A stretch of 64,000 bases of DNA. It comes from an uncultured Gammaproteobacteria bacterium. Lineage in GTDB: Bacteria; Pseudomonadota; Gammaproteobacteria; HK1. Shown piece by piece: positions 1-10,690 of the stretch. The notes under the pieces were generated by a model that saw nothing but the letters and a program-made list of their open reading frames with translations, searched no databases and was not told the DNA's origin. Made by a program: the position numbers and the translations under genes. The stretch's first letter is position 1. Every line of letters begins with the position of its first letter. The stretch covers positions 744,001 through 808,000 of the forward strand of contig OY282353.1 of assembly GCA_958295465.1 (NCBI GenBank), read 5' to 3'.

Positions 1-303
1 AACTTCCAGGGCTACGGCCGGACCCGCACCGGCGCCGCCGGCCGCTACCGGTTCCGCACCATCCGGCCGGTGGCCTATCCGGGCCGGGCGCCCCATATCC
101 ATTTCGCGATCAAGGGCCGCGGCTTCGAGCCCCTGATCACCCAGATGTACGTGCGGGGCGCTCCCGAGAACGCTTACGACGGCCTCCTCAGCCGGATCGG
201 GAACCCTGCCCGCCGGGCGAGCCTGATCATTCCTTTCGAGCCGCACCCCGAGCTTGCCGGAGAGCAGGCCGCGCGCTTCGACATCGTCCTGGACCTGGGT
301 TGA
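1..303 (+). CDS. Intradiol ring-cleavage dioxygenase, C-terminal part
   Basis: The open frame enters from the left edge and stops at 301-303, so only about the last 100 residues are present. Family members use Fe(III) to open catechol-type rings between the two hydroxyls (protocatechuate 3,4-dioxygenase, catechol 1,2-dioxygenase and relatives). Visible here are the GYGRTRT stretch, then YPGRAPHIHF, which carries the His-x-His iron ligands and a nearby Tyr, then an ITQMYV strand and the closing FDIVLDLG. The substrate cannot be told from this piece. The start and the rest of the active site lie outside the window. No partner subunit follows on this strand. Confidence 0.85.
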   Translation, partial: NFQGYGRTRTGAAGRYRFRTIRPVAYPGRAPHIHFAIKGRGFEPLITQMYVRGAPENAYDGLLSRIGNPARRASLIIPFEPHPELAGEQAARFDIVLDLG

Positions 304-343
304 CCCGGCCCTCGTCCCGTCAGCCTGCGGACGACTCGGTACC

Positions 344-601
344 TCAAAGATCGAGATCGGCTTTGAGATCCTCGAAATCCAGGCCACCATTCGCCCGGTA
401 ATCGGCCAGCGCGTCGAGAGCGTCGAGCACATCGAGCCGTTCTTCCAGCACCTCCAGCGTATCGAGATCCGAAGGCGACACCAGTACGGCAATCGTCTTG
501 CCATGACTCTGCATCGCGATCCGCTCCCCTCCGAGGTGCACGCGGCGGGTGATCTCGGAGAATTTCTCGCGAACCTCACTGAAGGGCACGACATCCGGCA
601 T
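344..601 (-). CDS. Orphan Phd/YefM-type antitoxin
   Basis: An 85-residue protein starting MPDVVPFSEVREKFSEI, with the fold pattern of Phd/YefM antitoxins: an N-terminal DNA-binding part followed by a phrase close to HGKTIAVLVSPSDLDTLE and an acidic helix that would wrap a RelE/ParE/Doc toxin. Such proteins normally repress their own operon. The internal ATG at 601 fits the family's usual start better than the upstream one. No toxin gene lies downstream (the dioxygenase ends 41 bases away) or upstream, so this looks like a solitary or residual antitoxin. It could act as a stand-alone regulator. Confidence 0.7.
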   Translation of the reverse strand: MPDVVPFSEVREKFSEITRRVHLGGERIAMQSHGKTIAVLVSPSDLDTLEVLEERLDVLDALDALADYRANGGLDFEDLKADLDL

Positions 602-878
602 GGCGGTCTCCGGCTTCGGGCACTTTGCGGTGACCGGAGTACTGGTCCCGATCCCCGATGGCAATTGTCACCAGGGTCGGACTGCAACCCTTCGCCGAGC
701 CCGCTCGCGTCGGGCGGCTCGTGCAGGATGGCGCCGTCCCGTTGATCCTCCACGAACACGCGGTCGGACGGGAGTCCGAATCGTCCGTCCGTGGAAACGC
801 ACCGCCCGATCCGCCGGTGCCGTTCATGGCACACTCCGGTGCGCCGCACCGCGCGGCGACGATCGGGAGCGAGACGCG

Positions 879-1271
879 ATGGCCTACTACCTGCTTCGCG
901 CGAAGTACGCCCAGGATTCGATGAACGCGCTGGTCCAGCGTCCGGAGGACAGGATGCTCACCACCACCAGGCTGCTCAAGGAGGTCGGCGGGCGCCTGCA
1001 CTACTACTTCTTCTGCTTCGGCGAGTACGACATCGTGCTGCTGTTCGAGCTGCCGGACAACGTGGGCGCCGCCTCGCTCGCGATGACCCTGAGTGCCGCG
1101 GGGACCGTCACCGCGACCGAGACCATTCCACTGCTCACGATGGAGGAAGCGATCGCTGCGATGAACCAGGCGCGCGAAGCGAGCGGGATCTACGTTCCTC
1201 CGGGTCGGGGATCGGAGGGCCGGGGAGGGCGCGGCAAGGCGAAGGTCAGGATGGCGGATCCGTCGCAGTGA
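879..1271 (+). CDS. GYD domain protein
   Basis: A 130-residue protein beginning MAYYLLRAKYAQDSMNAL. It has the GYD family pattern, including CFGEYDIVLLFELPDN and a threonine-rich strand ending IPLLTMEEAI, over roughly residues 1-95. GYD proteins are small ferredoxin-like-fold cytoplasmic proteins of unknown biochemical role, often beside metabolic genes. The last 35 residues are a low-complexity Gly/Arg/Lys tail. A purine-rich GGGAGCGAG lies just ahead of the ATG. No operon partner is evident. Confidence 0.75.
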   Translation: MAYYLLRAKYAQDSMNALVQRPEDRMLTTTRLLKEVGGRLHYYFFCFGEYDIVLLFELPDNVGAASLAMTLSAAGTVTATETIPLLTMEEAIAAMNQAREASGIYVPPGRGSEGRGGRGKAKVRMADPSQ

Positions 1272-1404
1272 CCGGCGCCCTCCACTTCTGGCCGACTTGG
1301 CCCGAGCAGCGGCCGATGTTCGGGAGGATCACGACCGGCGCCATTCCGAGGACCAGGGCCGCACGCGCCTCGGGTCGGGCCGGCGGGCGCTGACCCGGTC
1401 GCGG

Positions 1405-1580
1405 GGACGGCCATGATCGGGCGTCGTGGCCGAGTCCGAGCGGCGCGAGAGACGATCGAGCGGAAATGCCGCGGGGGCGGCCATGAACGGGCGCCGTGGT
1501 CGAGGGCAGGCGGCTCGACCCGGCCGGCCGCATCGAGTCCGCCGCGGAGACGACCGTGATCGGGCCGCACTACGGAGAAT
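1405..1580 (+). repeat. Three diverged tandem copies of a gene-start segment
   Basis: A segment of about 70 bases recurs. ATGATCGGGCGTCGTGG begins at 1413, ATGAACGGGCGCCGTGG at 1483 and GTGATCGGGCCGCAC at 1556, with a similar GC-rich lead-in each time. The third copy is continuous with the ankyrin gene, so the first two look like decayed duplicates of its start region. They fill most of the space between 1271 and 1556, in which no other gene was seen. Confidence 0.55.
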
Positions 1581-2878
1581 GGTGGAACGAGCGGCCGGCG
1601 CGCTCCCGGACCCGGCTGGCCATCGTGCTCGTTCCTCTGGTGCTGGTGTCGGCTTGGGGGATCCATGCCGGGCTCTCCGGCTCGGGCCTCACCTCCGATC
1701 TCCTGAAGGCGACCCGGCACGGCGACACCGGCACGGTGCGCGCCCTTCTCGCCCAAGGCGGTTCGGCGTCGGCGCAGCATGCCGACGGCACCGCCTTGCT
1801 GCACTGGGCGCAGGAGTACGGGCACCGCGACCTCGCGATGCTTCTCGTGAACGAGGGCGCAGACGTCAACGCGGCCGATCGTGAAGAGATCACCTCGCTG
1901 CATCGGGCCGCGGGCGGGGGCGATGCGGAAATGGTTTCGCAGCTTCTCCGCAAGGGGGCCGATCCGGGGGCCGTGAGCCGGCGCCACGGCGCCCCGCTGC
2001 ACTGGGCCGCGCGGGCCGGAAGCACCGGCGCCACGCGCGCGCTGCTGGATGCGGGCGCGCCGGTCGATCCGCCCGACGATCTGTTGCGAACGCCGCTGTA
2101 CGTAGCGGTGCTGCATGCGCATCGGGAGGTCGCGGAGCTCCTGCGCGCCCGCGGCGCGAACCCCGACGCGAGGCTTGCGCGAGGCCGGACGTTGCTGCAC
2201 TGGGCCGCGGCGACGCGCCGGCGCGACGTCGCCGTCCGGATGGTCTCGCTCGGAGCGGATGTCGGCGCCACCGACGGCAAGGGCAATACCGCGCTGCACC
2301 ACGCGGCGCTGCGAGGCGACACTGGGCTCGCCGAGTTCCTCATCGAGCACGGGGCGGCGATCGATGCGACGACCCCGGAGCTGTTCGTCACCCCGCTGCA
2401 CTACGCGGCGCGCGAGGGCCACGTCGAGACCGCGCGGCTGCTGCTCGCCAACGGCGCGGACCCCGACGCCCGCAGCCGGTTCTACGGAACGCCGTTGCAC
2501 TGGGCGGCGGACCGCGGGCAGCGCGAGACGGTGGAGCTGCTGATCGCGCACGGCGCCCTTGCCGGGACGCTCGACGACCATCGCCTGACTCCGCTGGAGC
2601 GTGCACGGCGGCGCGGCCACGCCGAGACCGCGGTCCTCCTCGCAGCAATCACCCCCGCTGTCCATCGGGGGGAACCGGCGGCCGGTCGGCTCCGGGGACG
2701 AGCGCTGCCGGAGAACGCCGGCTGCGTGCTGCCGAGCCACATGCACCGGGCGAGCCGGGCCTTTCTCGACGACTACCTCGAAGGCGCTCTCCCGGTCGCC
2801 GAGTTCCGCCGGCTGTTCTCGCTGCCCAACTCCGACTACCTGGGGCTGGGAAGCTGCCTCGTCGCGCTGTACGAGTAG
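1556..2878 (+). CDS. Membrane-anchored ankyrin-repeat protein
   Basis: A 440-residue protein. A hydrophobic segment at about residues 20-40 (LAIVLVPLVLVSAW) acts as a signal anchor. It is followed by about ten ankyrin repeats with the usual TPLHWAA / LLLANGADPDA consensus, so the repeats are probably displayed in the periplasm. Ankyrin repeats bind other proteins; no enzymatic domain is seen. The last 70 residues (after LLAAITPAVHRG) leave the repeat pattern and have no family I recognise. The GTG at 1556 was chosen because this start region is what the upstream tandem copies repeat. An in-frame GTG at 1496 would add 20 residues. Confidence 0.8.
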   Translation: MIGPHYGEWWNERPARSRTRLAIVLVPLVLVSAWGIHAGLSGSGLTSDLLKATRHGDTGTVRALLAQGGSASAQHADGTALLHWAQEYGHRDLAMLLVNEGADVNAADREEITSLHRAAGGGDAEMVSQLLRKGADPGAVSRRHGAPLHWAARAGSTGATRALLDAGAPVDPPDDLLRTPLYVAVLHAHREVAELLRARGANPDARLARGRTLLHWAAATRRRDVAVRMVSLGADVGATDGKGNTALHHAALRGDTGLAEFLIEHGAAIDATTPELFVTPLHYAAREGHVETARLLLANGADPDARSRFYGTPLHWAADRGQRETVELLIAHGALAGTLDDHRLTPLERARRRGHAETAVLLAAITPAVHRGEPAAGRLRGRALPENAGCVLPSHMHRASRAFLDDYLEGALPVAEFRRLFSLPNSDYLGLGSCLVALYE

Positions 2879-2975
2879 CGCGCGCCGGCGGGCTGATCGG
2901 CCAGGTCCGGGCCGTGCGCCGCGGGCGTCACCCGATGGATTTCCGCGATAGAGCCCGATCCCCGCTTCCACGGGC

Positions 2976-4223
2976 TCAGCCCGTCCGTGCCCCGGCACTT
3001 GGCGGTTCCTGCCGTTCGCCGGACCTGGCCACTCTCCATGCCGCGAGCAGGGCCGCCACCGCGGCGGTAGCTGCCCCGATGGCGAGGATGATCACTCGAT
3101 CGTAGCCCCCGGAGGCCCATACCAGAGCCGATACCGACGGAGCGATGGCGTAGCCCCCCATGTGCATGAGGCCGATCAGCCCGGACACGACCCCGAAGTT
3201 CCTCCTGCCGAGCAGCTCCGCGGTCACCATCGGGCGCATCACGCTGGCGATGCCGATCCCCGCCCCTTGCAGCACCACGAAGCCGATCACCAGCGCCGGC
3301 GCCGAGCCTGCTTCGAGAAGGCACACCCCCGCGATCGCCATCATCGTGAAGCAGGCGGTCGATGCGGCGAGGGTGGTGGCGAGCCGGTCCGCCGCCATCA
3401 GCACCACGCGGCCAGCGACCTGCATGGGACCGATGAACGCCGCCGCGGTGACCGCGAGACCGGCGTCGAGACCGCGGTCGGCCAGGATCGGCAGCACGTG
3501 GGAGATCAGCATCCCGTGGTCGAGGGCGGCGAGGAAGATCGCGGTGGCGAGCAGCCAGAACGCGGGGAGCCTCGTGACCGCGAGCGCCTGAGCCGCACTC
3601 GCACTCGGATCCGGCGCGTGCATCGTGGCCTGCGTCTCGGCGCGACGGCACGCGCCCCAGATGAGCGGCACCGCGACGATGCACACGACCGCGGCGAATA
3701 TCCGGACCGTGCCGCGCCAGCCGAACTCTTCGGCCAGCAGGTGCGCGCTTGGAAAGGCCACCGTGCCCGCGAACCCCGCGACGATGGAGACGATGGTGAT
3801 CGCCCGCCTCGCCCGATCGCCGGTCGAGCGCACCAGCACCGCGAAGCAGGCTTCGTAGAGGGTGCTCGACATCGCGACGCCGAGCCCGATCCAGATGCAG
3901 TAGAACTGCCACGGCTCGGTGACGGCGGAGAGCAGCGCGAGCAGCACCGCCCCGAGCACCGCGCTACCCGTGAAAATCGCACGGGCGAGACCACGGTCGA
4001 TCAGGCGTCCGGCCACCGGAACGAGCGCCGCCGACACCAGGAGCGAGAGGGTGAAGGCAACCGAGAGCTCGGTCTTCGACCAGCCGAGGTCCCGCTCCCA
4101 TTCCGGGAGCAGGGCCGGGAAGGCGTAGTACATGGCCGCCCACACGATCGTCTCCGCGATCGCGAGGGGCCAGACGATCGAATGGAATCGAGCGCGGGCC
4201 GCCGGTGAGGGCGCCGTGGTCAT
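2976..4223 (-). CDS. Major facilitator superfamily transporter
   Basis: A 415-residue inner-membrane protein with about 12 hydrophobic segments in two six-helix halves. The N half has the loop GRLIDRGLAR after helix 2 and the middle loop is hydrophilic (CRRAETQATMHAPDP), as in MFS secondary carriers. The sequence resembles the monocarboxylate/oxalate-formate branch, but the substrate is not determinable. Translation starts at MTTAPSPAARARFHSIV. It is divergently oriented from creatinase (183 bases between starts), so the pair may share a control region and the carrier could serve creatine or a related compound; that is inference from position only. Confidence 0.8.
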   Translation of the reverse strand: MTTAPSPAARARFHSIVWPLAIAETIVWAAMYYAFPALLPEWERDLGWSKTELSVAFTLSLLVSAALVPVAGRLIDRGLARAIFTGSAVLGAVLLALLSAVTEPWQFYCIWIGLGVAMSSTLYEACFAVLVRSTGDRARRAITIVSIVAGFAGTVAFPSAHLLAEEFGWRGTVRIFAAVVCIVAVPLIWGACRRAETQATMHAPDPSASAAQALAVTRLPAFWLLATAIFLAALDHGMLISHVLPILADRGLDAGLAVTAAAFIGPMQVAGRVVLMAADRLATTLAASTACFTMMAIAGVCLLEAGSAPALVIGFVVLQGAGIGIASVMRPMVTAELLGRRNFGVVSGLIGLMHMGGYAIAPSVSALVWASGGYDRVIILAIGAATAAVAALLAAWRVARSGERQEPPSAGARTG

Positions 4224-4405
4224 GGAGAGGCGATGATAGCCGCGGGAGTGGCCGCAGGCGCGTGACGGGAGCACGACGGCAGGGCAGAATCACCGGAATC
4301 GTCGATATGCGTTTGCCCCGCCGCCCCGGCCCGGAGATTCTCATCCGCCTTTCAGGCGGCCGGCGGGGCAGGCGAGGATCCGCACCACAGTTCGGAGGTC
4401 CTGCC

Positions 4406-5650
4406 ATGTCCGTGACGCCGGGTGACGGCAGCCGCTCGGTTCTCGATCGTCCTCGCCTGCTTTCGCTGCCCAACGGCGAGAAGCTGACGCCGACCTTTTC
4501 GCGCGAGGAGATGGATCGAAGGCTCTCGAAGTTGCGCGGCTGGATGCGGGAGGCGTCGGTCGACGCATGCCTCTTCACGTCGATCCACAACGTCAACTAT
4601 TTTGCGGACTACGTGTACTGCAGCTTCGGCCGCCACTACGGGCTCGTCGTCACCCACGACGCGCATACGATCATCTGCGCGAACCTCGACTACGGCCGGC
4701 CATGGCGACGGAGCTTCGCGGACCATCTCGCCTATACCGACTGGCACCCCGACAACTTCTTCGTTGCGGTGCGGACCCTGTGCCCCGACCGCGGCCGGAT
4801 CGGCATCGAGCTCGACCACGTCACCTGCGCCGCGCGAGCGAAGCTCGAGGCGGCGTTACCGGGGGTGGCGTTCGTCGACGGAGGCGACGCGACGATGCGC
4901 ATGCGGATGATCAAATCCGCCGAGGAGCATGCGCTGATCCGCGACGGCGCGGCCATCGCGGACATCGGCGGCATCGCGGGCGTCGAGGCAATCGCCGAAC
5001 ATGCGCCCGAGCACGAGATCGCGCTGCACGCGACCCAGGCGATGGTGCGCGAAATCGCCCGCCGCTACCCGCACACCGAGCTGGCGGATACCTGGAGCTG
5101 GGTTCAGTCCGGACTCGACACCGACGGTGCGCACAACCCGGTGACCACGCGCAGGATCGCTCCCGGCGACATCCTGAGCGTCAATTGCTTCCCGATGATT
5201 TCGGGTTACTACCACGCGCTGGAGCGCACCTTGTTCTTCGATCACGTCCCGGACGATGCGCTCGCGCTGTGGGAGGTGAATTGCAAGGTCCACCGCCGGG
5301 GTATCGAGCTCATTCGCCCCGGTGTACGGTGCATGGATATTGCCCACGAGCTGAACGCCCTCTACGCCGAGCACGGCCTGCTCGACCGAAGGACCTTCGG
5401 TTACGGACATTCGTTCGGGACGCTGTGCCACTACTACGGCCGCGAAGCAGGGCTCGAGCTGCGCGAAGACGTCGAGACGGTGCTCGTGCCGGGGATGGTG
5501 GTGTCGATGGAGCCGATGATCACGGTGCCGGAAGGATCGCCCGGGGCGGGCGGATACCGCGAGCACGACATGCTGATCGTCACCGAGGATGGAGCCGAGA
5601 ACTTGACCCGCTTTCCGTTCGGCCCCGAACACAACGTCGTCGGAGCCTGA
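4406..5650 (+). CDS. Creatinase (creatine amidinohydrolase)
   Basis: A 414-residue cytoplasmic enzyme expected to hydrolyse creatine to sarcosine and urea (EC 3.5.3.3). It shows the creatinase N domain (FTSIHNVNYFADYVYCSFGR, PWRRSFADHLAYTDW) and the pita-bread catalytic domain with RMRMIKSAEEH, GAHNPVTTR (active-site His near residue 242), GYGHSFGTLCHYYGREAG and EPGMVVSMEPM. Length and motifs match Pseudomonas-type creatinase closely; the metal ligands of aminopeptidase P are not expected in this branch. GGAGGT at 4394-4399 sits seven bases before the ATG and fixes the start. No creatininase or sarcosine oxidase gene is in the window. Confidence 0.9.
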   Translation: MSVTPGDGSRSVLDRPRLLSLPNGEKLTPTFSREEMDRRLSKLRGWMREASVDACLFTSIHNVNYFADYVYCSFGRHYGLVVTHDAHTIICANLDYGRPWRRSFADHLAYTDWHPDNFFVAVRTLCPDRGRIGIELDHVTCAARAKLEAALPGVAFVDGGDATMRMRMIKSAEEHALIRDGAAIADIGGIAGVEAIAEHAPEHEIALHATQAMVREIARRYPHTELADTWSWVQSGLDTDGAHNPVTTRRIAPGDILSVNCFPMISGYYHALERTLFFDHVPDDALALWEVNCKVHRRGIELIRPGVRCMDIAHELNALYAEHGLLDRRTFGYGHSFGTLCHYYGREAGLELREDVETVLVPGMVVSMEPMITVPEGSPGAGGYREHDMLIVTEDGAENLTRFPFGPEHNVVGA

Positions 5651-5920
5651 TCCGTATCCGCCGCGAACCGGGAAGCCCGCACGCTTCACCTCGCTGCGAT
5701 CGATTGCGATCGACAATGTATCGGGAACGGTGGACGCATCCGGTTGGACACCAGCTTGCCAGCTATCTCCTCGGCCCCTCCGGGAACGGCACCGGTCCAT
5801 CGAATTCATGATGACCAGTCTCCCGGTCCCGGCTTTGCCGGATCAGGTGTCGGTCGGGCGAAGCGTCGTTCGACCCGGGCCGCCGGCCCATCGCCCCGTT
5901 CCGCGCCCATCGGTGCTCGA

Positions 5921-6430
5921 ATGACGCGACACCGCTATCCGCCGTCCGCGATGGTCTCGGACTACCTGGTGTCCGGGGCCGGGCTTGCGCTGTCGTTCCC
6001 GCTGCTGGTGATGTTCGATCTGCCGGCGGTAACCGCCGGCATCCTTGGACTGATGAGCCTTGGCTTCGCGATCCACGGGCTCGGGGTGGTTCGCCGGCAG
6101 CGGATCCGGGTGGAGACCGACGAGGACGGGCTGTGGTTCTCGCCGCCGCGCCGGCGGATCGCCTGGAACGAGATCACCCGGTTCGGGCTCGCCTGGTTCT
6201 CGACCCGGCGCGACGGTGCGCGCGGCTGGATGGAGCTCAAGGTCGCAAGCTCCGCCGCGACCCTGCGCGTCGATTCGAGGCTGGAGCGGTTCCCCGAGCT
6301 GGTCGGCCGGGCGTGGAACGCCGCGTCACGCCGGGGGCTGGAGCCCGATCCGGCAACCCGCGCCAACCTCGAAGCCCTGGGGGTGACGGCCGGGACGCCG
6401 GGCGAAGGCGTCGGCCATCGTGAGGGATGA
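5921..6430 (+). CDS. Small membrane protein with PH-like cytoplasmic part
   Basis: A 169-residue protein. Two hydrophobic segments (about residues 14-32 and 36-54: GAGLALSFPLLVMFDLP, TAGILGLMSLGFAI) are followed by a soluble part whose strand pattern (IRVETDEDGLWFSPPRRRIAWNEITRFGL) is that of bacterial PH-like domains found behind membrane hairpins. Function is unknown. Its last codons lie in a repeat shared with the start of the next gene, 52 bases downstream, so the two may be co-transcribed. The 270 bases upstream hold nothing recognisable. Confidence 0.6.
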   Translation: MTRHRYPPSAMVSDYLVSGAGLALSFPLLVMFDLPAVTAGILGLMSLGFAIHGLGVVRRQRIRVETDEDGLWFSPPRRRIAWNEITRFGLAWFSTRRDGARGWMELKVASSAATLRVDSRLERFPELVGRAWNAASRRGLEPDPATRANLEALGVTAGTPGEGVGHREG

Positions 6431-6482
6431 CGGGGCCGATGCCTGTGTCGATGGCCGCGACGCCGGGTGAAGGCGGCCCGCC

Positions 6483-6495
<13 letters not shown>
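6385..6495 (+). repeat. Duplicated junction ahead of the ABC ATPase gene
   Basis: Two imperfect copies of about 45 bases, 65 bases apart: GACGCCGGGCGAAGGCG followed by CGGCCATCGTGAG near 6394-6423, and GACGCCGGGTGAAGGCG followed by CCGCCATGAGCA near 6459-6489. The second copy carries the real start codon of the ATPase gene at 6483; the first lies in the 3' end of the preceding gene. Confidence 0.5.
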
Positions 6496-8375
<1,880 letters not shown>

Positions 8376-8608
8376 GCCGCCGCGCGCGGCAGGGCCGGAG
8401 GGAGGGGAGGGCGCCCCGGGGGCGGGACCCGGGACCCCGGGTGTCCGGAAATCATCCGACGGCCGGCAGCGGCGTCGGCCGGCCTGTTCTCCCGCGGAGC
8501 GGTCGCGGGGATGGGTCATCGGCGACCGGCGGCCGGCGTCGTTCCCGCGAGAGTCGTCATTTCCCCGGCCGTGGCCATTCCTGCGGAAGCGTTGAGCCGT
8601 CCCGGTCG

Positions 8609-10537
8609 ATGACGCGGTCCACCGGCCTGCTTCCCCGCGGGACGGTTGCCGGTCTGGCCGCCGCCGTGCTCGTCGCCGCGTTCGCGGGCGCGGAGGCGGC
8701 GGGAAACCCGTACATCGAGACCCCGGCCCTCGCCGAAGAAGTCGCGGCGGGCCGACTTCCCCCGGTGGTGCAGCGCCTGCCGGCGCGTCCCCTGGTCGTC
8801 CCGCTCGCCGGAAACGGGCTCGCGCCGGGGAAGCACGGGGGAGATCTGCGGCTGCTGATGGGCCGGTCCAAGGACGTGCGCCTGATGGTGGTCTACGGGT
8901 ACGCGCGGCTGGTCGGCTACGACCGCGGCTACCGCCTCGTCCCCGACCTCCTGGAGGGCGTGGACGTCGAGGAAGGGCGCATCTTCACCCTGCGGCTCCG
9001 TCCCGGCCACCGCTGGTCGGACGGCCATCCCTTCACCAGCGAGGACTTCCGCTACTACTGGGAGGACGTCGCCACCAACCGGACCCTGGCACCCTTCGGT
9101 CCGCCCCGCGCGTACCTCGTCGAGGGCGAGCCGCCGCGCTTCGAGGTGCTCGACGAACACTCCGTGCGCTATACGTGGCCGCGACCCAACCCGTTCTTCC
9201 TGCCGGCGCTGGCGGGCGCCCGGCCCGAGCCGCTCTATGCCCCTGCGCACTACCTCGAGGCGTTTCATGCCCGCTACACCGGCGAAGACGCGCTGCGGAA
9301 GCTGGCGCGGGAAGAAGGCAAGCGCAACTGGGCCGCCGTCCACACCAGCCGCTTCCGACCCTACAAGAACACGAACCCCGATCTCCCGACCCTCCAGCCC
9401 TGGGTCAACACCACGGCGCCTCCCTCCCAGCGCTACGTATTCGCCCGCAACCCCTGGTTCCACCGGGTGGACACGAACGGCCGGCAGCTTCCGTACATCG
9501 ATCGGGTGGTCATGAACATTTCCGACGGCAAGCTCGTGCCCGCGAAGACCGGAGCGGGGGAGTCGGATCTGCAGGCGCGCCACCTCTCCTTCAACGACTA
9601 CACGTTCCTCAAGCAGAGCGAGAAGCGCAACGCGAAGCAGGTGCGGCTGTGGGAGACCACCAGGGGGGCGCACGTCGCGCTCTACCCCAACCTCAACGCC
9701 GAGGATTCCGGCTGGCGGGCGCTCCTGCGCGACGTGCGGTTCCGGCGCGCGCTCTCGCTCGCGATCGATCGCCACGAGATCAACCAGGTGATCTACTTCG
9801 GGCTCGCGACGGAAGGGAACGACACCGTGCACGCGAAGTGCCCGCTGTACGACGAGGGGTACCGCACGCGCTGGGCGCGGTTCGATCTCGACGCCGCGAA
9901 CGCGCTTCTCGACGAGATCGGGCTCGTGGAGCGCAATGACGACGGCACCCGGCTCATGCCGGACGGCAGGCCGCTGGAGATCATCGTCGAGACCGCGGGC
10001 GAGGACACCGAGCAGACCGACGTGCTGGAGCTCGTCGGCTGGACCTGGAAGGAGGCCGGGATCAAGCTGTTCTCGAAGCCCCTGCAGCGCGAGGTGTTCA
10101 GGAACCGCATCTTCTCCGGGCAAACCGTGGTCTCGGTGTGGAGCGGGATCGAGAACGGGCTGCCGGTCCCGGACATGAGTCCGCGGGGCCTCGCCCCGAC
10201 CAGCCAGGACCAGTACCAGTGGCCGCGCTGGGGACAGCATTACGAGAGTGCGGGCGCATCGGGCGAGGCCCCGGCGCTGGCGCCGGCCCGCGAGCTCGTC
10301 GCGCTGAACCGCGGCTGGCTCTCCGCCCCGGACACCGCCGCCCGGCGCGCGATCTGGAAGCGGATGCTTGAGATCCGCGCCGACAACGTGTTCAGCATCG
10401 GCATCGTCTCCGGGGTGCCGCAGCCGGTGGTGGTGGACGCACGCCTGCGCAACGTCCCCGAGCAGGGGATCTACAACTGGGACCCCGGCGCCCACTTCGG
10501 CATCTACCGCCCCGACACGTTCTGGTTCGAGGACTGA
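8609..10537 (+). CDS. ABC importer periplasmic binding protein, family 5
   Basis: A 642-residue solute-binding protein of the DppA/OppA/YejA type. A signal peptide (basic MTRSTGLLPR, then a hydrophobic core to about residue 30, AGAEAA) directs export. The large C-type lobe pattern is seen in VYGYARLVGYD, FTLRLRPGHRWSDGHPFTSEDF, VRFRRALSLAIDRHEIN and NALLDEIG. It is longer than typical DppA (about 535) and nearer the YejA/microcin-C class. The ATG at 8609 is chosen because it begins the signal peptide. The 233 bases between the ATPase stop and this start hold only GC-rich palindromic sequence. Ligand unknown. Confidence 0.9.
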   Translation: MTRSTGLLPRGTVAGLAAAVLVAAFAGAEAAGNPYIETPALAEEVAAGRLPPVVQRLPARPLVVPLAGNGLAPGKHGGDLRLLMGRSKDVRLMVVYGYARLVGYDRGYRLVPDLLEGVDVEEGRIFTLRLRPGHRWSDGHPFTSEDFRYYWEDVATNRTLAPFGPPRAYLVEGEPPRFEVLDEHSVRYTWPRPNPFFLPALAGARPEPLYAPAHYLEAFHARYTGEDALRKLAREEGKRNWAAVHTSRFRPYKNTNPDLPTLQPWVNTTAPPSQRYVFARNPWFHRVDTNGRQLPYIDRVVMNISDGKLVPAKTGAGESDLQARHLSFNDYTFLKQSEKRNAKQVRLWETTRGAHVALYPNLNAEDSGWRALLRDVRFRRALSLAIDRHEINQVIYFGLATEGNDTVHAKCPLYDEGYRTRWARFDLDAANALLDEIGLVERNDDGTRLMPDGRPLEIIVETAGEDTEQTDVLELVGWTWKEAGIKLFSKPLQREVFRNRIFSGQTVVSVWSGIENGLPVPDMSPRGLAPTSQDQYQWPRWGQHYESAGASGEAPALAPARELVALNRGWLSAPDTAARRAIWKRMLEIRADNVFSIGIVSGVPQPVVVDARLRNVPEQGIYNWDPGAHFGIYRPDTFWFED

Positions 10538-10690
10538 GCGGCCCATGCTCCGAGACGTCCCCCGGCATGTCTTCGCGGCCCCCGGGAACGTGATCCGCGG
10601 CCGGGACCCCGGCGCCCGCCTCGGCATCCGCCGCCCCGACACCTTCCGGTTCGAGGACTGAGCGGGTCATGCTGCAATACACCGTGCGGC
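10479..10690 (+). repeat. Tandem duplication of the binding-protein/permease junction
   Basis: The 3' end of the binding-protein gene and the 5' end of the permease gene recur 124 bases apart (GACCCCGGCG at 10481 and 10605; stop region at 10529 and 10653; ATGCT at 10545 and 10669). The extra copy forms a 38-residue frame at 10545-10661 that starts like the permease (MLRDVPRHVF against MLQYTVRRIF) and ends like the binding protein (RRPDTFRFED against YRPDTFWFED). Confidence 0.75.

Noticed and set aside
658..924. Plus-strand frame between the antitoxin and the GYD gene
   Set aside because: No family features, and it runs into the GYD gene in another frame.
1190..2998. Long minus-strand open frame (602 codons) opposite the ankyrin gene
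   Set aside because: It is the complement of a GC-rich gene; its translation is Arg/Pro/Ala-rich and matches nothing, while the plus strand has clear ankyrin repeats.
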